From positions 1 through 64,000 of the forward strand of contig NZ_NKTX01000006.1 in assembly GCF_003207815.1 (NCBI RefSeq): 64,000 nt of DNA. Direction: 5' to 3'. Shown piece by piece: positions 38,503 through 47,629 of this stretch. Numbering within the stretch: the stretch's first letter is position 1; the number at the start of each line of letters is the position of its first letter. Source of the stretch: Komagataeibacter oboediens (GTDB lineage Bacteria > Pseudomonadota > Alphaproteobacteria > Acetobacterales > Acetobacteraceae). The notes below the pieces were generated by a model. It did no database searches. It worked only from the letters and a program-made list of their open reading frames with translations, and had not been told where the DNA came from. Position numbers and translations under genes: made by a program.

Positions 38503-39531
38503 ATGCCATCCCGTCTTTCCTTCCCACGCGACATGGCCGCGCTACGCCAGTTGTGCCGTGATCTTCCCCCGCCCGACATGACGGCGGATGCCGCCATTGC
38601 CGACCATGACAGCCAGCTGACCAAACCACCCGGCAGTCTGGGGCGGCTGGAGGAACTGGCCCGCTGGGCCGGACGGTGGCAGCATACCGACCGCCCCCGC
38701 GCCGAACGGGTGGATATCATTGTTTTTGCGGGCAATCACGGCGTCACCGCGCAGGGTGTGACACCATGGCCCGTCGATGTCACGCGCCAGATGGTCGAGA
38801 ATTTCCGCAATGGCGGCGCGGCCATAAACCAGATCGCCCGCGTCAGCGCCGCACGCCTGCATGTGGTGGACGTCGAAGCCCTGCGCCCCACCGCCGACAT
38901 GACCCGTACCCCGGCCATGGATGAGCCGACATTCCTGCGCGCGCTGACCACCGGCATGCAGGCCGTGCGGACGGATACGGACCTGCTGTGCCTTGGTGAG
39001 ATGGGGATTGGCAATTCAACCGCCGCCTCTGCCGTGTGTGCCGCCCTGTTCGGGGGCGGCGGCGCGAAATGGGCCGGGCGTGGCACCGGACTGGATGATG
39101 CGGGGGTACGGCACAAGGCCGCAGTGATCGACCGCGCGCTTGCCTGCCACGACGGCCACCTGTCCGATCCACTGGCCATACTGCGCCATCTTGGCGGACA
39201 TGAACTGGCGGCGATCATGGGGGCGGTCATCGCCGCGCGGTACAGGAACATTCCCGTGCTGCTGGACGGGTTCATCTGCACGGCAGCGGCGGCCCCGCTG
39301 GCGCTGCTGCACCCCAGCGGGCTGGCGCATACCCGACTGTCCCACTGTTCGGCCGAAGGTGGGCATGCCCATCTGGCAGTGGCGCTGGGGCTGTCGCCAC
39401 TGCTGGACCTTGGGCTGCGGCTGGGTGAAGGGTCCGGCGCGGGGCTGGCCATTCCCCTTGTCCGCTCCGCCATTGCCTGCCTGTGCGGCATGGCGACCTT
39501 CGCGCAGGCCCGGGTCAGCGAAAAGGAATGA
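38503..39531 (+). CDS. cobT: Nicotinate-nucleotide-dimethylbenzimidazole phosphoribosyltransferase
   Basis: CobT makes alpha-ribazole phosphate, the lower ligand nucleotide of B12. The 342-residue protein shows the pattern [27 protein letters not shown], then [25 protein letters not shown] and [12 protein letters not shown], which holds the catalytic glutamate. It is divergent from cobU with 52 bases between the starts, and cobS overlaps its stop. Confidence 0.96.
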   Translation: MPSRLSFPRDMAALRQLCRDLPPPDMTADAAIADHDSQLTKPPGSLGRLEELARWAGRWQHTDRPRAERVDIIVFAGNHGVTAQGVTPWPVDVTRQMVENFRNGGAAINQIARVSAARLHVVDVEALRPTADMTRTPAMDEPTFLRALTTGMQAVRTDTDLLCLGEMGIGNSTAASAVCAALFGGGGAKWAGRGTGLDDAGVRHKAAVIDRALACHDGHLSDPLAILRHLGGHELAAIMGAVIAARYRNIPVLLDGFICTAAAAPLALLHPSGLAHTRLSHCSAEGGHAHLAVALGLSPLLDLGLRLGEGSGAGLAIPLVRSAIACLCGMATFAQARVSEKE

Positions 39532-40280
39532 GCACCATGGGCCGTCTGCGTGCCGACCTTGTCTGCGGGCTGGGGCTGCTGACCCGCCTGCCGGTAGGGT
39601 GGCTGGCGCGTGACGGCCTGCCTTACTCCATGACGCGCAGCATATGGTGCTGGCCCCTGATCGGCGGTGGCCTGGGAGCTGGTGCCGGACTGCTTTATGC
39701 CGGGCTGCGGTGGCTTGGCATCGCCGCACTGCCGGCTGCGGGATGGAGTACCGGCATGTTGCTGCTGGCCTGCGGCGGGCTGCATGAAGACGGGCTGGCG
39801 GACATGGCCGATGGCTGCGGAGGGGGACGGGACAAGGCCCGCAAACTGGAGATCATGCGCGACAGCCGTGTGGGCAGTTATGGCGTCATGGCGGTGGTGA
39901 TCGCGCTGCTGGTACGGGTGACGGCGCTGGCGGCCATGCAGGGGCATATGGCCTTGACCGTCATGCCCGTGGCGGGTGCGCTGGCGCGTGCGGCCATGAC
40001 GGTGGTGCTGTGGCGCCTGCCGCCCGCGCGCACCGACGGGCTGGCCAGTTCCATGACGCGCCTGCCGGGTTACGCGCTGGCGGCCTGCATGGCCCTGGCG
40101 GCCGGAAGCGCCGTCGTGCTGCTGCCCCTGCCGCGTGCGGCCCTTGCCTGTGGCGTGTCGGTCATGGCAGCGGCCGTCATGTGCCGGTTCGCGCGACAGC
40201 AGATTGGCGGCCAAACCGGAGACGTTCTTGGTGCAACGGCAGTTGTGACGGAATGTGCTGTTCTGGCTGCCCTGACCTGA
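39528..40280 (+). CDS. cobS: Adenosylcobinamide-GDP ribazoletransferase
   Basis: CobS (CobV) is the integral membrane enzyme that joins adenosylcobinamide-GDP and alpha-ribazole phosphate. The 250-residue protein has several hydrophobic helices and the motif [27 protein letters not shown] (key blocks [12 protein letters not shown] and [10 protein letters not shown]). It ends with [16 protein letters not shown], also conserved. The start codon overlaps the cobT stop (ATGA). Its last 104 bases overlap the convergent phosphatase gene. Confidence 0.95.
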   Translation: MSTMGRLRADLVCGLGLLTRLPVGWLARDGLPYSMTRSIWCWPLIGGGLGAGAGLLYAGLRWLGIAALPAAGWSTGMLLLACGGLHEDGLADMADGCGGGRDKARKLEIMRDSRVGSYGVMAVVIALLVRVTALAAMQGHMALTVMPVAGALARAAMTVVLWRLPPARTDGLASSMTRLPGYALAACMALAAGSAVVLLPLPRAALACGVSVMAAAVMCRFARQQIGGQTGDVLGATAVVTECAVLAALT

Positions 40281-40833
40281 ATCCGGGCTGCCCCTGTTCG
40301 ATCACGCGCACCGACCCCATGGGCGGCGACGGCGCCAGCAGGCTGCCGGGCATGCCGTGGACCATCCCGTGCATGAGGCGGAGCGGGCCGCCATGTGTCA
40401 CGACGGCGCAGGACTGGCCATACTGCTGCATTTCGGTCCAGAAATGCCGGACACGGGCACGCAGGTCGCTGCCGCTTTCGCCACCGGGCGGGGCAAAGCC
40501 CGCCACGTCGGCCGCCCATGCATCCAGTGCCGCGCGCGAAATGTGACTCCACGGTCGGCCTTCCCACTCCCCGAAACTGATTTCACGCAGACGTGAATCC
40601 ACCTTCAGGTCCAGGTTCATGAACCGCGCCACCCGTTCCGCCACCATCTGGCACCGACGGGCGGGAGAAGAGAACAGAATCCGGCACCCCACCCCCTGCA
40701 TGACGGTGCGCAGGCCATCGGCCATGCGTTCCCACCCATCCGCCAGAGCAACGTCCCGTTGGCCGTAACACAGGCCTTCCGCCCCCATAACGGCGGGATG
40801 GCGCGCCAGCACAATTGCAAAACGGTCTGTCAT
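40177..40833 (-). CDS. cobC: Histidine phosphatase, probable alpha-ribazole phosphatase CobC
   Basis: The 218-residue protein is a phosphoglycerate-mutase-type phosphatase. The phospho-histidine motif is degenerate at the start, LARHPAV where RHG is usual, while [29 protein letters not shown] and [13 protein letters not shown] are normal. The location by cobT and cobS supports the role of dephosphorylating alpha-ribazole phosphate or adenosylcobalamin phosphate. The last 34 residues come from DNA antisense to the end of cobS, which is odd. I start at [12 protein letters not shown], where homology begins; an upstream frame reaches 40974. Confidence 0.8.
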   Translation of the reverse strand: MTDRFAIVLARHPAVMGAEGLCYGQRDVALADGWERMADGLRTVMQGVGCRILFSSPARRCQMVAERVARFMNLDLKVDSRLREISFGEWEGRPWSHISRAALDAWAADVAGFAPPGGESGSDLRARVRHFWTEMQQYGQSCAVVTHGGPLRLMHGMVHGMPGSLLAPSPPMGSVRVIEQGQPGFRSGQPEQHIPSQLPLHQERLRFGRQSAVARTGT

Positions 40834-41109
40834 CCGGTCCAGCCTTCCAATCTGTCCTACTGAACATCTGCGAAGTTCATGAACATCGCCATAAGTTGGA
40901 TAAGGGGGCAGCCCCCCGATAAGGACATGCCACTTTTTTGCCCCATGATGTCGGGGCGCCATCAATACCGACAAACAGGACCAAATAAAGCCTGTTTACA
41001 AAAAGGCATGTATTCTGCATATCGACAATTGTACATTTACACATTCCAATTTGCTGACACCCCGGGTCTGTACATTCCCGTTCCCCAGACCGGAAGGATA
41101 ACGAGCATC

Positions 41110-42384
41110 ATGCGGATATGGGCAAGCGCCTGCCTGCTTCTGTGCCTGCCAGCAAGCGCGAGCGCCGCAGGCCTGTTCAGTGCTGTCCATCCCACGCTGG
41201 CGTGTGGGGATGATGCCATTTTGCGTACCCTGTCCGACCGGACCATTTCCACGCAGCAGTCACCCGCATGGCGCAGGACACTGATGCGGCAGGGCGACTG
41301 TCACAACGTCACGCCGGACATCCGTTGGGAAAAAATAGCCAACCGCAACGGGCTGCCACTGATGCGGCGCGTGCCGCCGGTGCCGGGCCTGCCGCCGCTA
41401 TATTTCATGACGGGTGAAATCGCCCCGATCGCGCCCGGTCCCACCGTCGCAGTAGCATCCGAGGACCGCACGCCACCCCGCACCCCGATCGCGCCACCCG
41501 CGCCCGTGGCCCCCATGGCCGATCCCCCCACCGGCCCGCAGCACACCGAAGCGGAAGACAATCCGCCAGCCACGCCGCCGGTGATCGTGCAGCCCGCGGA
41601 AACCCCGCGACCGACCGACATCTTTTTCATGACGCGCGGCTTCCAGAAGCTGGGGTCGCTTATCCTGACCCTCATGCTGGTCTGCGGAACGGGATGGGTC
41701 ATGGTGCTGGTCCTGCGCGCGACGTGGCGCATGGCGCGACGGCGCAAGGCGATCAACATCTGCGTGGAGCTGGCGCAGCGGCATTCCCCCATGCTGGGCC
41801 GGTGGTACCAGAACGCGCACGACACCCGCCCCGGTTCTGCGTCCCATACCTCGTGGGGGACGTATCTGGACCGCTTTGCCCACGGCACCATCCTGCCCAC
41901 GCTGACGCGCCATGGATATAACACCCTGTGGCCCGACATCCACAAAACCGTGTACGGGCATATCACCGCCATGGCCGCCCGCATGGCAAGCAAGCCGCCA
42001 GCCACCGCCATCCCGCCCAGCACGTATCATCAGGACATGAATCAGGCGGAATACGCCGCCTTCTGTTCACAATGGATTGAAAAGGCCGGGTGGGAAATCC
42101 ACCCTCCCGTCGCCACGGGCCTTGGCTCCGTCATCCAGTGCAACCGCAACAACCTGAAAATGCTGGTCCATTGCTGGATGGACCGCAAACCGGTTCATGA
42201 TGACGTGATCTTGCAGGGCATAAAGGAAAAAACCGATTGCAAGGCCAGCGTGGGCGCGATCGTATCCAATGCGCCCTACACGCAGGAAGCCCTGATGCTG
42301 GGCAAGAAGCACCGGATATTCCTGCTGCACCATGAAGACATTTTCAAATTCGTATCAGGCATAGAAGTGCCCGACGTGGCATGA
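41110..42384 (+). CDS. Membrane-anchored protein with degenerate Mrr-like nuclease domain
   Basis: Unrecognised 424-residue protein. A signal peptide (cleavage near ASA-AG, residue 20) is followed by a short cysteine-containing segment (C32, C64), a proline-rich linker (105-170), a membrane helix (about 181-203) with a basic end RMARRRKA, then a cytoplasmic part. Residues 311-415 resemble the Mrr_cat restriction endonuclease fold: AEYAAFCSQWIEKAGWEI, then LKMLVHCWMDRKPV, AIVSNAPYTQEAL and IFLLHHEDIFKFV. The expected catalytic D...(Q/E)xK is replaced, with HCW where QCK would be. So it probably binds rather than cuts, or is inert. The start fits the signal peptide. Convergent with the next gene. 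Confidence 0.7.
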   Translation: MRIWASACLLLCLPASASAAGLFSAVHPTLACGDDAILRTLSDRTISTQQSPAWRRTLMRQGDCHNVTPDIRWEKIANRNGLPLMRRVPPVPGLPPLYFMTGEIAPIAPGPTVAVASEDRTPPRTPIAPPAPVAPMADPPTGPQHTEAEDNPPATPPVIVQPAETPRPTDIFFMTRGFQKLGSLILTLMLVCGTGWVMVLVLRATWRMARRRKAINICVELAQRHSPMLGRWYQNAHDTRPGSASHTSWGTYLDRFAHGTILPTLTRHGYNTLWPDIHKTVYGHITAMAARMASKPPATAIPPSTYHQDMNQAEYAAFCSQWIEKAGWEIHPPVATGLGSVIQCNRNNLKMLVHCWMDRKPVHDDVILQGIKEKTDCKASVGAIVSNAPYTQEALMLGKKHRIFLLHHEDIFKFVSGIEVPDVA

Positions 42385-42391
42385 CGCGCCC

Positions 42392-43285
42392 CTAGTCACG
42401 CGCCTGATGGGCAGCAAGTGCGTTGAAACACAGGGCCACGCCCTGCGCCTGGGCCGGGTTGCCATCAAGGAAACGGGTATCGTCCTCACGCTTCTGCCCG
42501 GTAATGCGCTGGCTGCAGTAATCGAACAGCGCCCGACTGTCGCGCACGCGCGTGCAATTCAGCAGCCCGACAAAACTGACATATCCCGCATGGTCATGCA
42601 GGCCCGTTACATACGCCGCGCACTGTTTCAGAACCGGCGGCGCGATCCGGCGGCCCATGATGGTGGCGTACGCGGCCTCTTCCCGCGTGGTACAGGCATT
42701 CACACCCGCGCTGTCGTGATGCACGGCACAGTACTGCGCTACCGCCCCATGCAGATACCCTCCTTCGGTCGCGCTATGTGCCCATAATGCGTCCGCCGCA
42801 CGGCGGTAACTGAACACCGCGGCGGCACGATCGGGCGATATCACACGGAACGGCACCGAACGCGACCCGCAATACAGTGTCATGCGATAACCGTCCGCCC
42901 CATCCTGCTGGCTGGCGAAATCAAGGTAGATCGGATTGAGCGGGGGCGGACACAGCCGCCGCCCCGACGGCAGGACCGGGTTCTGCCCGGGTTCCACCCT
43001 GTATATCAGGTGGCTGTCGCTGCCTTGTTCCAGCGAGACCTCAAGCAGTTCGCCATTGGTGAAATCGATCCCGCTTTCCGACAGGCGCAGTTCCCCCAGC
43101 GTACTGGCGGTCTGGCTGTCCTGCGGGCGCAGTACGAAATACTGCGGTGCGTCCCGGGTCAGGTCACTGCCTTCAAAACGCTCGTTGTCAGCATGGGCGG
43201 GTGCTGTTGCCAAACAGGCAACCACACAGGCCGCACTGATGACAGGAAGGCATAACCCGGACCGTGCAGATTCCTTTTTAGGCAT
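42392..43285 (-). CDS. Exported cysteine-containing protein of unknown function
   Basis: Unrecognised 297-residue protein. The start MPKKESARSG has a GGGGG tract upstream and a signal peptide that ends at APAHA near residue 32. The mature part has two portions: an N-terminal beta-rich half with the block FVLRPQDSQTASTLGELRLS, and a C-terminal helical half with about six cysteines (QYCAVHH, NACTTRE, LKQCAAY, LLNCTRV, DYCSQR, ALCFNAL). The cysteines could form disulfides in the periplasm. It ends seven bases from the Mrr-like gene, tail to tail. I can offer no function. Confidence 0.7.
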   Translation of the reverse strand: MPKKESARSGLCLPVISAACVVACLATAPAHADNERFEGSDLTRDAPQYFVLRPQDSQTASTLGELRLSESGIDFTNGELLEVSLEQGSDSHLIYRVEPGQNPVLPSGRRLCPPPLNPIYLDFASQQDGADGYRMTLYCGSRSVPFRVISPDRAAAVFSYRRAADALWAHSATEGGYLHGAVAQYCAVHHDSAGVNACTTREEAAYATIMGRRIAPPVLKQCAAYVTGLHDHAGYVSFVGLLNCTRVRDSRALFDYCSQRITGQKREDDTRFLDGNPAQAQGVALCFNALAAHQARD

Positions 43286-43636
43286 ATGAGACGCCCCCTT
43301 AACTGAACAAGTATTGTGCATTTACTGCTGAAGTTTTAGAAAATATGTTTAATTTTTAATCATAATGCTTTTATTGAGGCATCCGTACTTGTCAGTGGTT
43401 ATTTCGTCTGACAATGTTCGCTCCAGAACAACCAGTTGATGCTGAATGATATTTCTTTCTGTTTCTGCGCCGTTCCATGCTTTTCCCGGAAGGGAGGCCG
43501 TATTTCCACCAGTTACGGCATGTCCGGGGACAACAGAAATCAGGACTGCATATTTTTTGTACAACTTTTTCACCCGTGCGTGGACAGCGCCCTTCTCCCT
43601 CCTTCCTCCCGCGCCCGCCGTGGCGGAGACCAGAGT
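43286..43636. other. Intergenic region between divergent genes
   Basis: 350 bases hold the promoters of the exported cysteine protein (minus) and the AnsP-type permease (plus). The part 43330-43380 is AT-rich. A clear ribosome site, GGAG, precedes the permease start. I see no repeat or RNA structure. Confidence 0.5.
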
Positions 43637-45088
43637 ATGATCAGACCGGATCCCGCGCTGGAAGACAGCACCCCCATCCTGCCCGAAGATGATGACGGCT
43701 ATCACAAGGGACTGGGCGCACGCCAGATCCAGATGATTGCCGTGGGCGGCGCGATCGGAACGGGTCTTTTCCTTGGCGCTGGGTCACGCCTTCAGGCGGC
43801 AGGTCCATCGCTTGCGCTGGTCTACCTGGTGTGCGGCATCTTTTCGTTCCTGATCATGCGCGCACTGGGCGAACTGGTGATGCACCGCCCCACCTGCGGC
43901 AGCTTTGTCTCGTACGCGCGGGAATTCCTTGGGGAAAAGGCGGCCTTCATCGCAGGGTGGCTGTCCTTCATGAACTGGGCCATGACCGGAATTGTCGATA
44001 TCACGGCCGTGGCGATGTACATGCATTTCTGGGGCACGTTCGCGGCCGTGCCACAATGGGCCTTCGCCCTTATGGCGCTGTGCATCGTCACCACGCTGAA
44101 CATGGTGGGCGTCCGGTGGTTCGGGGAGATCGAGTTCTGGTTCTCCCTGATCAAGATCGTGGCGCTGTGCCTGTTCCTGATCATCGGCAGTATCATTCTG
44201 GGCGTGCGCATGCCGGTGGACGGCCACGCGACGGGGCTTCACCTGATCGCCGATAATGGCGGCATATTCCCCCATGGGCTGGTCGCCAGCCTGCTGCTGG
44301 TGCAGGGGGTGGTATTCGCCTATTCCGGCATTGAACTGATCGGGACGGCGGCGGGCGAATGCGCGGATGTGCGCACGGTGCTGCCACGCAGCATCAACAG
44401 CGTCATCTGGCGCATCGGCCTGTTCTATGTCCTGTCGGTCATACTGCTGGTCAACCTGCTGCCCTGGACCGCCTATCATGGGGGCACAAGTCCGTTCGTG
44501 ACGTTTTTCGAGGCACTGGGCGTACCCGGTGTCGATACGATCATGAACATCGTGGTACTGACCGCTGCACTGTCCAGCCTGAATTCCGGCCTGTATTCCA
44601 CCGGCCGCGTGCTCCGCGCCATGGCAATGGGCGGTGCGGCGCCGCAGTCCCTTGCCCGCCTGAATGCAAGTTCGGTGCCCGCCAACGGCATCTGGCTTAC
44701 GGTCGCGGTCTATCTGGTGGGGGTCGTGCTGAACTATATCGTCCCGTCCCAGGTCTTTGAAATCGTGCTGAACATGGCGGCAATCGGCATTATCAGCACA
44801 TGGGCCTTCATCGTGCTGAGCCAGATGAAACTGCGTCAGGCCGTGCGCAGCGGGCGGATTGCATCCGCCGGTTTCGAAATGCCCGGCGCGCCCTTCACGT
44901 CATGGCTGACGCTTGGCTATCTCGGCAGTGTACTGGTGCTCATGCTGTTTGACTATCCCAACGGCACCTGCACGCTGGCCACCATGCCAGTGGTCGCTAT
45001 CATCCTGATGCTGGGCTGGAAATACATGAACACCACCCGCAGCACGCCGGATACCACAGCGGAGCGCCCGCAATGTCCCACACCCTGA
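43637..45088 (+). CDS. ansP: Amino acid permease, AnsP-like (L-asparagine)
   Basis: This 483-residue APC-family transporter has 12 hydrophobic helices. The N-terminal RQIQMIAVGGAIGTGLFLGAG, the segment RALGELVMHRPTCGSFVSYA, WAMTGIVDITAVAMY and AALSSLNSGLYSTGRVLRAMA are near-identical in style to E. coli AnsP, an asparagine/proton symporter; the substrate is inferred from this and from the asparaginase gene 1.5 kb away. The start MIRPDPALED follows GGAGACC. A hairpin lies just after the stop. Confidence 0.88.
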   Translation: MIRPDPALEDSTPILPEDDDGYHKGLGARQIQMIAVGGAIGTGLFLGAGSRLQAAGPSLALVYLVCGIFSFLIMRALGELVMHRPTCGSFVSYAREFLGEKAAFIAGWLSFMNWAMTGIVDITAVAMYMHFWGTFAAVPQWAFALMALCIVTTLNMVGVRWFGEIEFWFSLIKIVALCLFLIIGSIILGVRMPVDGHATGLHLIADNGGIFPHGLVASLLLVQGVVFAYSGIELIGTAAGECADVRTVLPRSINSVIWRIGLFYVLSVILLVNLLPWTAYHGGTSPFVTFFEALGVPGVDTIMNIVVLTAALSSLNSGLYSTGRVLRAMAMGGAAPQSLARLNASSVPANGIWLTVAVYLVGVVLNYIVPSQVFEIVLNMAAIGIISTWAFIVLSQMKLRQAVRSGRIASAGFEMPGAPFTSWLTLGYLGSVLVLMLFDYPNGTCTLATMPVVAIILMLGWKYMNTTRSTPDTTAERPQCPTP

Positions 45089-45095
45089 ATGAAAA

Positions 45096-45126
45096 ACTGG
45101 CGGGGGAACTGCCATTCCCCCGCCAG
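45096..45126 (+). terminator. Strong hairpin after ansP
   Basis: CTGGCGGGGG-AA and TT-CCCCCCGCCAG form a 12-base stem with one extra C. No T-tract follows, so it is a hairpin that may stabilise the mRNA end or terminate weakly. Confidence 0.5.
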
Positions 45127-45293
45127 ATCAACCGGCCTGTCGGCTAAGGAGCGCTGTATTGATGTCCTGATACCCCCATACCTGCTGCTGCAGTGCATGT
45201 AGCAGACATCCCATACCTGCCCCCGATACCATAAGACCCGACACGCACTGCCATGCGTGCAGGGACGCCCCCGATCAGGAAATAGCCACAGCC

Positions 45294-46424
45294 ATGGTTT
45301 CCTTCACCTATGCCCGCGCGACCACACGCGCGGGCACTGCACCCCGCCGCAATGCAACCGCATTACCACGTGATGCCGGTCGTCCCAGCGAACGAGCATC
45401 ATACATTCCGAAACCGGAATCAATATTATTCGTTGCGATATCGCTTTCATTGTTCCTGTCCGGCCTGTCCTGCGCCCATGCGGCGGGTACGGGCAATGGC
45501 ACGGCGGCCGGGTCGCAGGGGCTGCATGAAGATTACAGCCAGTGGTACACCGGATCGCTGGTCTCACCATCCGGTGCGCTGACGAAAAAGGGCGTGTTCG
45601 CATGGGAACCCTATTTCGCCTATAGCCAGCCTGTCGGCTACCTGGACAGCACGGGACAGGGCATGTCGCTGAAGGACAAGGCCCACAGCGTGTCGAATTT
45701 CACGCTTTACAAGTATTCCATCACCAATTCGATCAGCCTGCAGATGACGCCGGACATAAGCTATGGCTGGCGCAGGGGCGGACATGGCGGCACGACCAGC
45801 GGGCTGAAAATGGGCGACCTGCCGGTGGATGTGATGTGGCGCTATCTTGATGCCGACCCGAAGCGGTACATCCCCGCCCTCAGCCTGTTCGTGGGCGTTG
45901 CCTTCCCGTCGGGTGATTACACGAAGCTTGGACGTGACGAGGACGGGGTGGGCACCGGCACCTATACCTTCCGTCTGGCGCTTACGGAACAGTCCACCTA
46001 CACCCTGCCCGGCCACCATGAACTGCGGCTGCGCATGTGGGGCACGTTCCGCCGCGCGCTGACGCAGGCCCATATTGCCGATGTCAGCAGTTATGGCACC
46101 TCCGCCGGGTTCCGCGGGCTGGCACATCCGGGCATGTATGGGGAAAGCGGCTTTTCACTGGAATATGGCGTCAACCAGAAATGGGTGATCGCCATGGATC
46201 TGGCCCGCGACTGGGCCAACGGGTCCGTGGTGCGGGGGTATAACGCACAGGGGAAATACCAGAACATTCTGGGGCAGGCATCAGGTGACTGGGTCATAGC
46301 ACCCGCGATCGAATATAACTGGTCTCCCCGCTTTGGCGTCATTGCCGGTGTCACCGCAATGTTCGCGGGGCACAATACCGGACAGGTCATTTCACCGCAG
46401 GTTGCCTTCAACAGCGTGTTCTGA
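45294..46424 (+). CDS. Outer-membrane beta-barrel protein, Phenol_MetA_deg (transporter-like) family
   Basis: This 376-residue protein belongs to a family of putative outer-membrane channels. After a signal peptide (hydrophobic core ILFVAISLSLFLSGLSC, cleavage near AHA at about 64) come alternating amphipathic strands: WEPYFAYSQPVGY, FTLYKYSITNSISLQM, YIPALSLFVGVAFPSGDYT, ending at the C-terminal aromatic residue F (VAFNSVF), as outer-membrane barrels do. The stretch before the signal core is unusually long (about 43 residues), yet there is no later start. It stands between the AnsP-type gene and asparaginase. Confidence 0.78.
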   Translation: MVSFTYARATTRAGTAPRRNATALPRDAGRPSERASYIPKPESILFVAISLSLFLSGLSCAHAAGTGNGTAAGSQGLHEDYSQWYTGSLVSPSGALTKKGVFAWEPYFAYSQPVGYLDSTGQGMSLKDKAHSVSNFTLYKYSITNSISLQMTPDISYGWRRGGHGGTTSGLKMGDLPVDVMWRYLDADPKRYIPALSLFVGVAFPSGDYTKLGRDEDGVGTGTYTFRLALTEQSTYTLPGHHELRLRMWGTFRRALTQAHIADVSSYGTSAGFRGLAHPGMYGESGFSLEYGVNQKWVIAMDLARDWANGSVVRGYNAQGKYQNILGQASGDWVIAPAIEYNWSPRFGVIAGVTAMFAGHNTGQVISPQVAFNSVF

Positions 46425-46546
46425 TGCCGCAGGGCGAGGTTCATGATAACAGACGTTCCGGGTACTGCCTTTTTCCAGATCGCGACATTCCCTGACGCCT
46501 TGCGGACAAAGCGTCATCCGAACCGTCCTGCTTCCGGAACAGTGCG

Positions 46547-47551
46547 TCAGGGCATGTCGTACAATGCCTGTATGGCATCCACGTTCTTCCCGGTCATCAG
46601 CGCAAGGATCAGCAGGATACGGGCCTGCCGTGGCCGCATGTGACCGGATGCCAGAATACCGCGCTGGCGTAATTCGTGTCGGCGCACCACGCCGCCGCAA
46701 TATCCGCTACTCCCCTGCACCACCACGACACCGCGCGCCACGGCCTCATCCAGCGCCACATTTTCCGCAGGCGTGCACATACCGGGCAACATGCCCGCCG
46801 AAATGAGGCCACGTGCCCCCGCTGCCACAAACGCACGAATGCCCACGCCATCCGCGCCCGCATGGCTGTAAGCGATATCCACGCGCGGCATGCCGTCATC
46901 CCGAACGTCATCTTCCCCCGGCCAGCCCACATGGCGGCGATACCCCGTGGCACGACCGAAAAACACGCGATTGGCCTCGATCATGCCCAGCGGGCCGAAA
47001 TCGGGGGAACGGAAGGTTTCCAGCTGGTAGGTCGAGGCCTTGGTCACCTCCTGTGCCGCATGGATTTCGTTATTGGCCACCACCAGCACGCCGCGACCGG
47101 CTGCCCCGGGGCATGACGCAACTTCCAGCGCGGCGTACAGATTGGCCGGGCCATCGGCGCTGATGGCGCTGGCGGGACGCTGCGCGCCCACCACCACCAC
47201 GGGACAGGGCACATCCAGCACAAGGTCAAGGAAACAGGCCGCTTCCTCCAGCGAGGACGTACCGTGCGTGATGACAACCCCATCCAGATCCGGCCGGGTC
47301 GTGATGGTGTCGTTGATGCAACGGGCCAGCTGCAGCCAGCGGGCAGGCGTCATCTTCACGCTGTCGCAGCTGGAAAAGGGAATGTCATACACCTCGAAAC
47401 GCGCGCGCACGGGGGCGGGCAGCGCGGTCAGCAGGTCACGGCCACCGATGCTTGCACCGATTTCCGCGTAATCGACCGTATCACGTGGGTCCGTGGACTG
47501 CCGGGCAATGGTACCCCCGGTCGAGATAATGGCAATGACGGGTCGCTTCAT
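46547..47551 (-). CDS. L-asparaginase family protein, type II-like
   Basis: The enzyme hydrolyses L-asparagine to aspartate and ammonia. The 334-residue protein has the first threonine motif STGGTIA (Thr11 and Thr14), and THGTSSLEE (Thr95 to Thr98). The lysine of the second triad is in EVTKAST. By hand alignment with E. coli AnsB two substrate residues differ: Gln59 is Cys62 (SSCDS) and Asp90 is Ser99. The protein may thus prefer another substrate. No signal peptide is visible, so the product is probably cytoplasmic. It is convergent with the barrel gene. Confidence 0.85.
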   Translation of the reverse strand: MKRPVIAIISTGGTIARQSTDPRDTVDYAEIGASIGGRDLLTALPAPVRARFEVYDIPFSSCDSVKMTPARWLQLARCINDTITTRPDLDGVVITHGTSSLEEAACFLDLVLDVPCPVVVVGAQRPASAISADGPANLYAALEVASCPGAAGRGVLVVANNEIHAAQEVTKASTYQLETFRSPDFGPLGMIEANRVFFGRATGYRRHVGWPGEDDVRDDGMPRVDIAYSHAGADGVGIRAFVAAGARGLISAGMLPGMCTPAENVALDEAVARGVVVVQGSSGYCGGVVRRHELRQRGILASGHMRPRQARILLILALMTGKNVDAIQALYDMP

Positions 47552-47629
47552 CTGACTTTTCCCCTGATCGCATCCTGCCCGCGATCAATCACGCAGGCAT
47601 GAACCTGTCAAACACGACCCTGGACCGGA

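Noticed and set aside
38451-38735. Longer start for cobU (274 residues)
   Set aside because: The extra 95 codons overlap the divergent cobT gene and have no homology, while 38450 has an ideal ribosome site.
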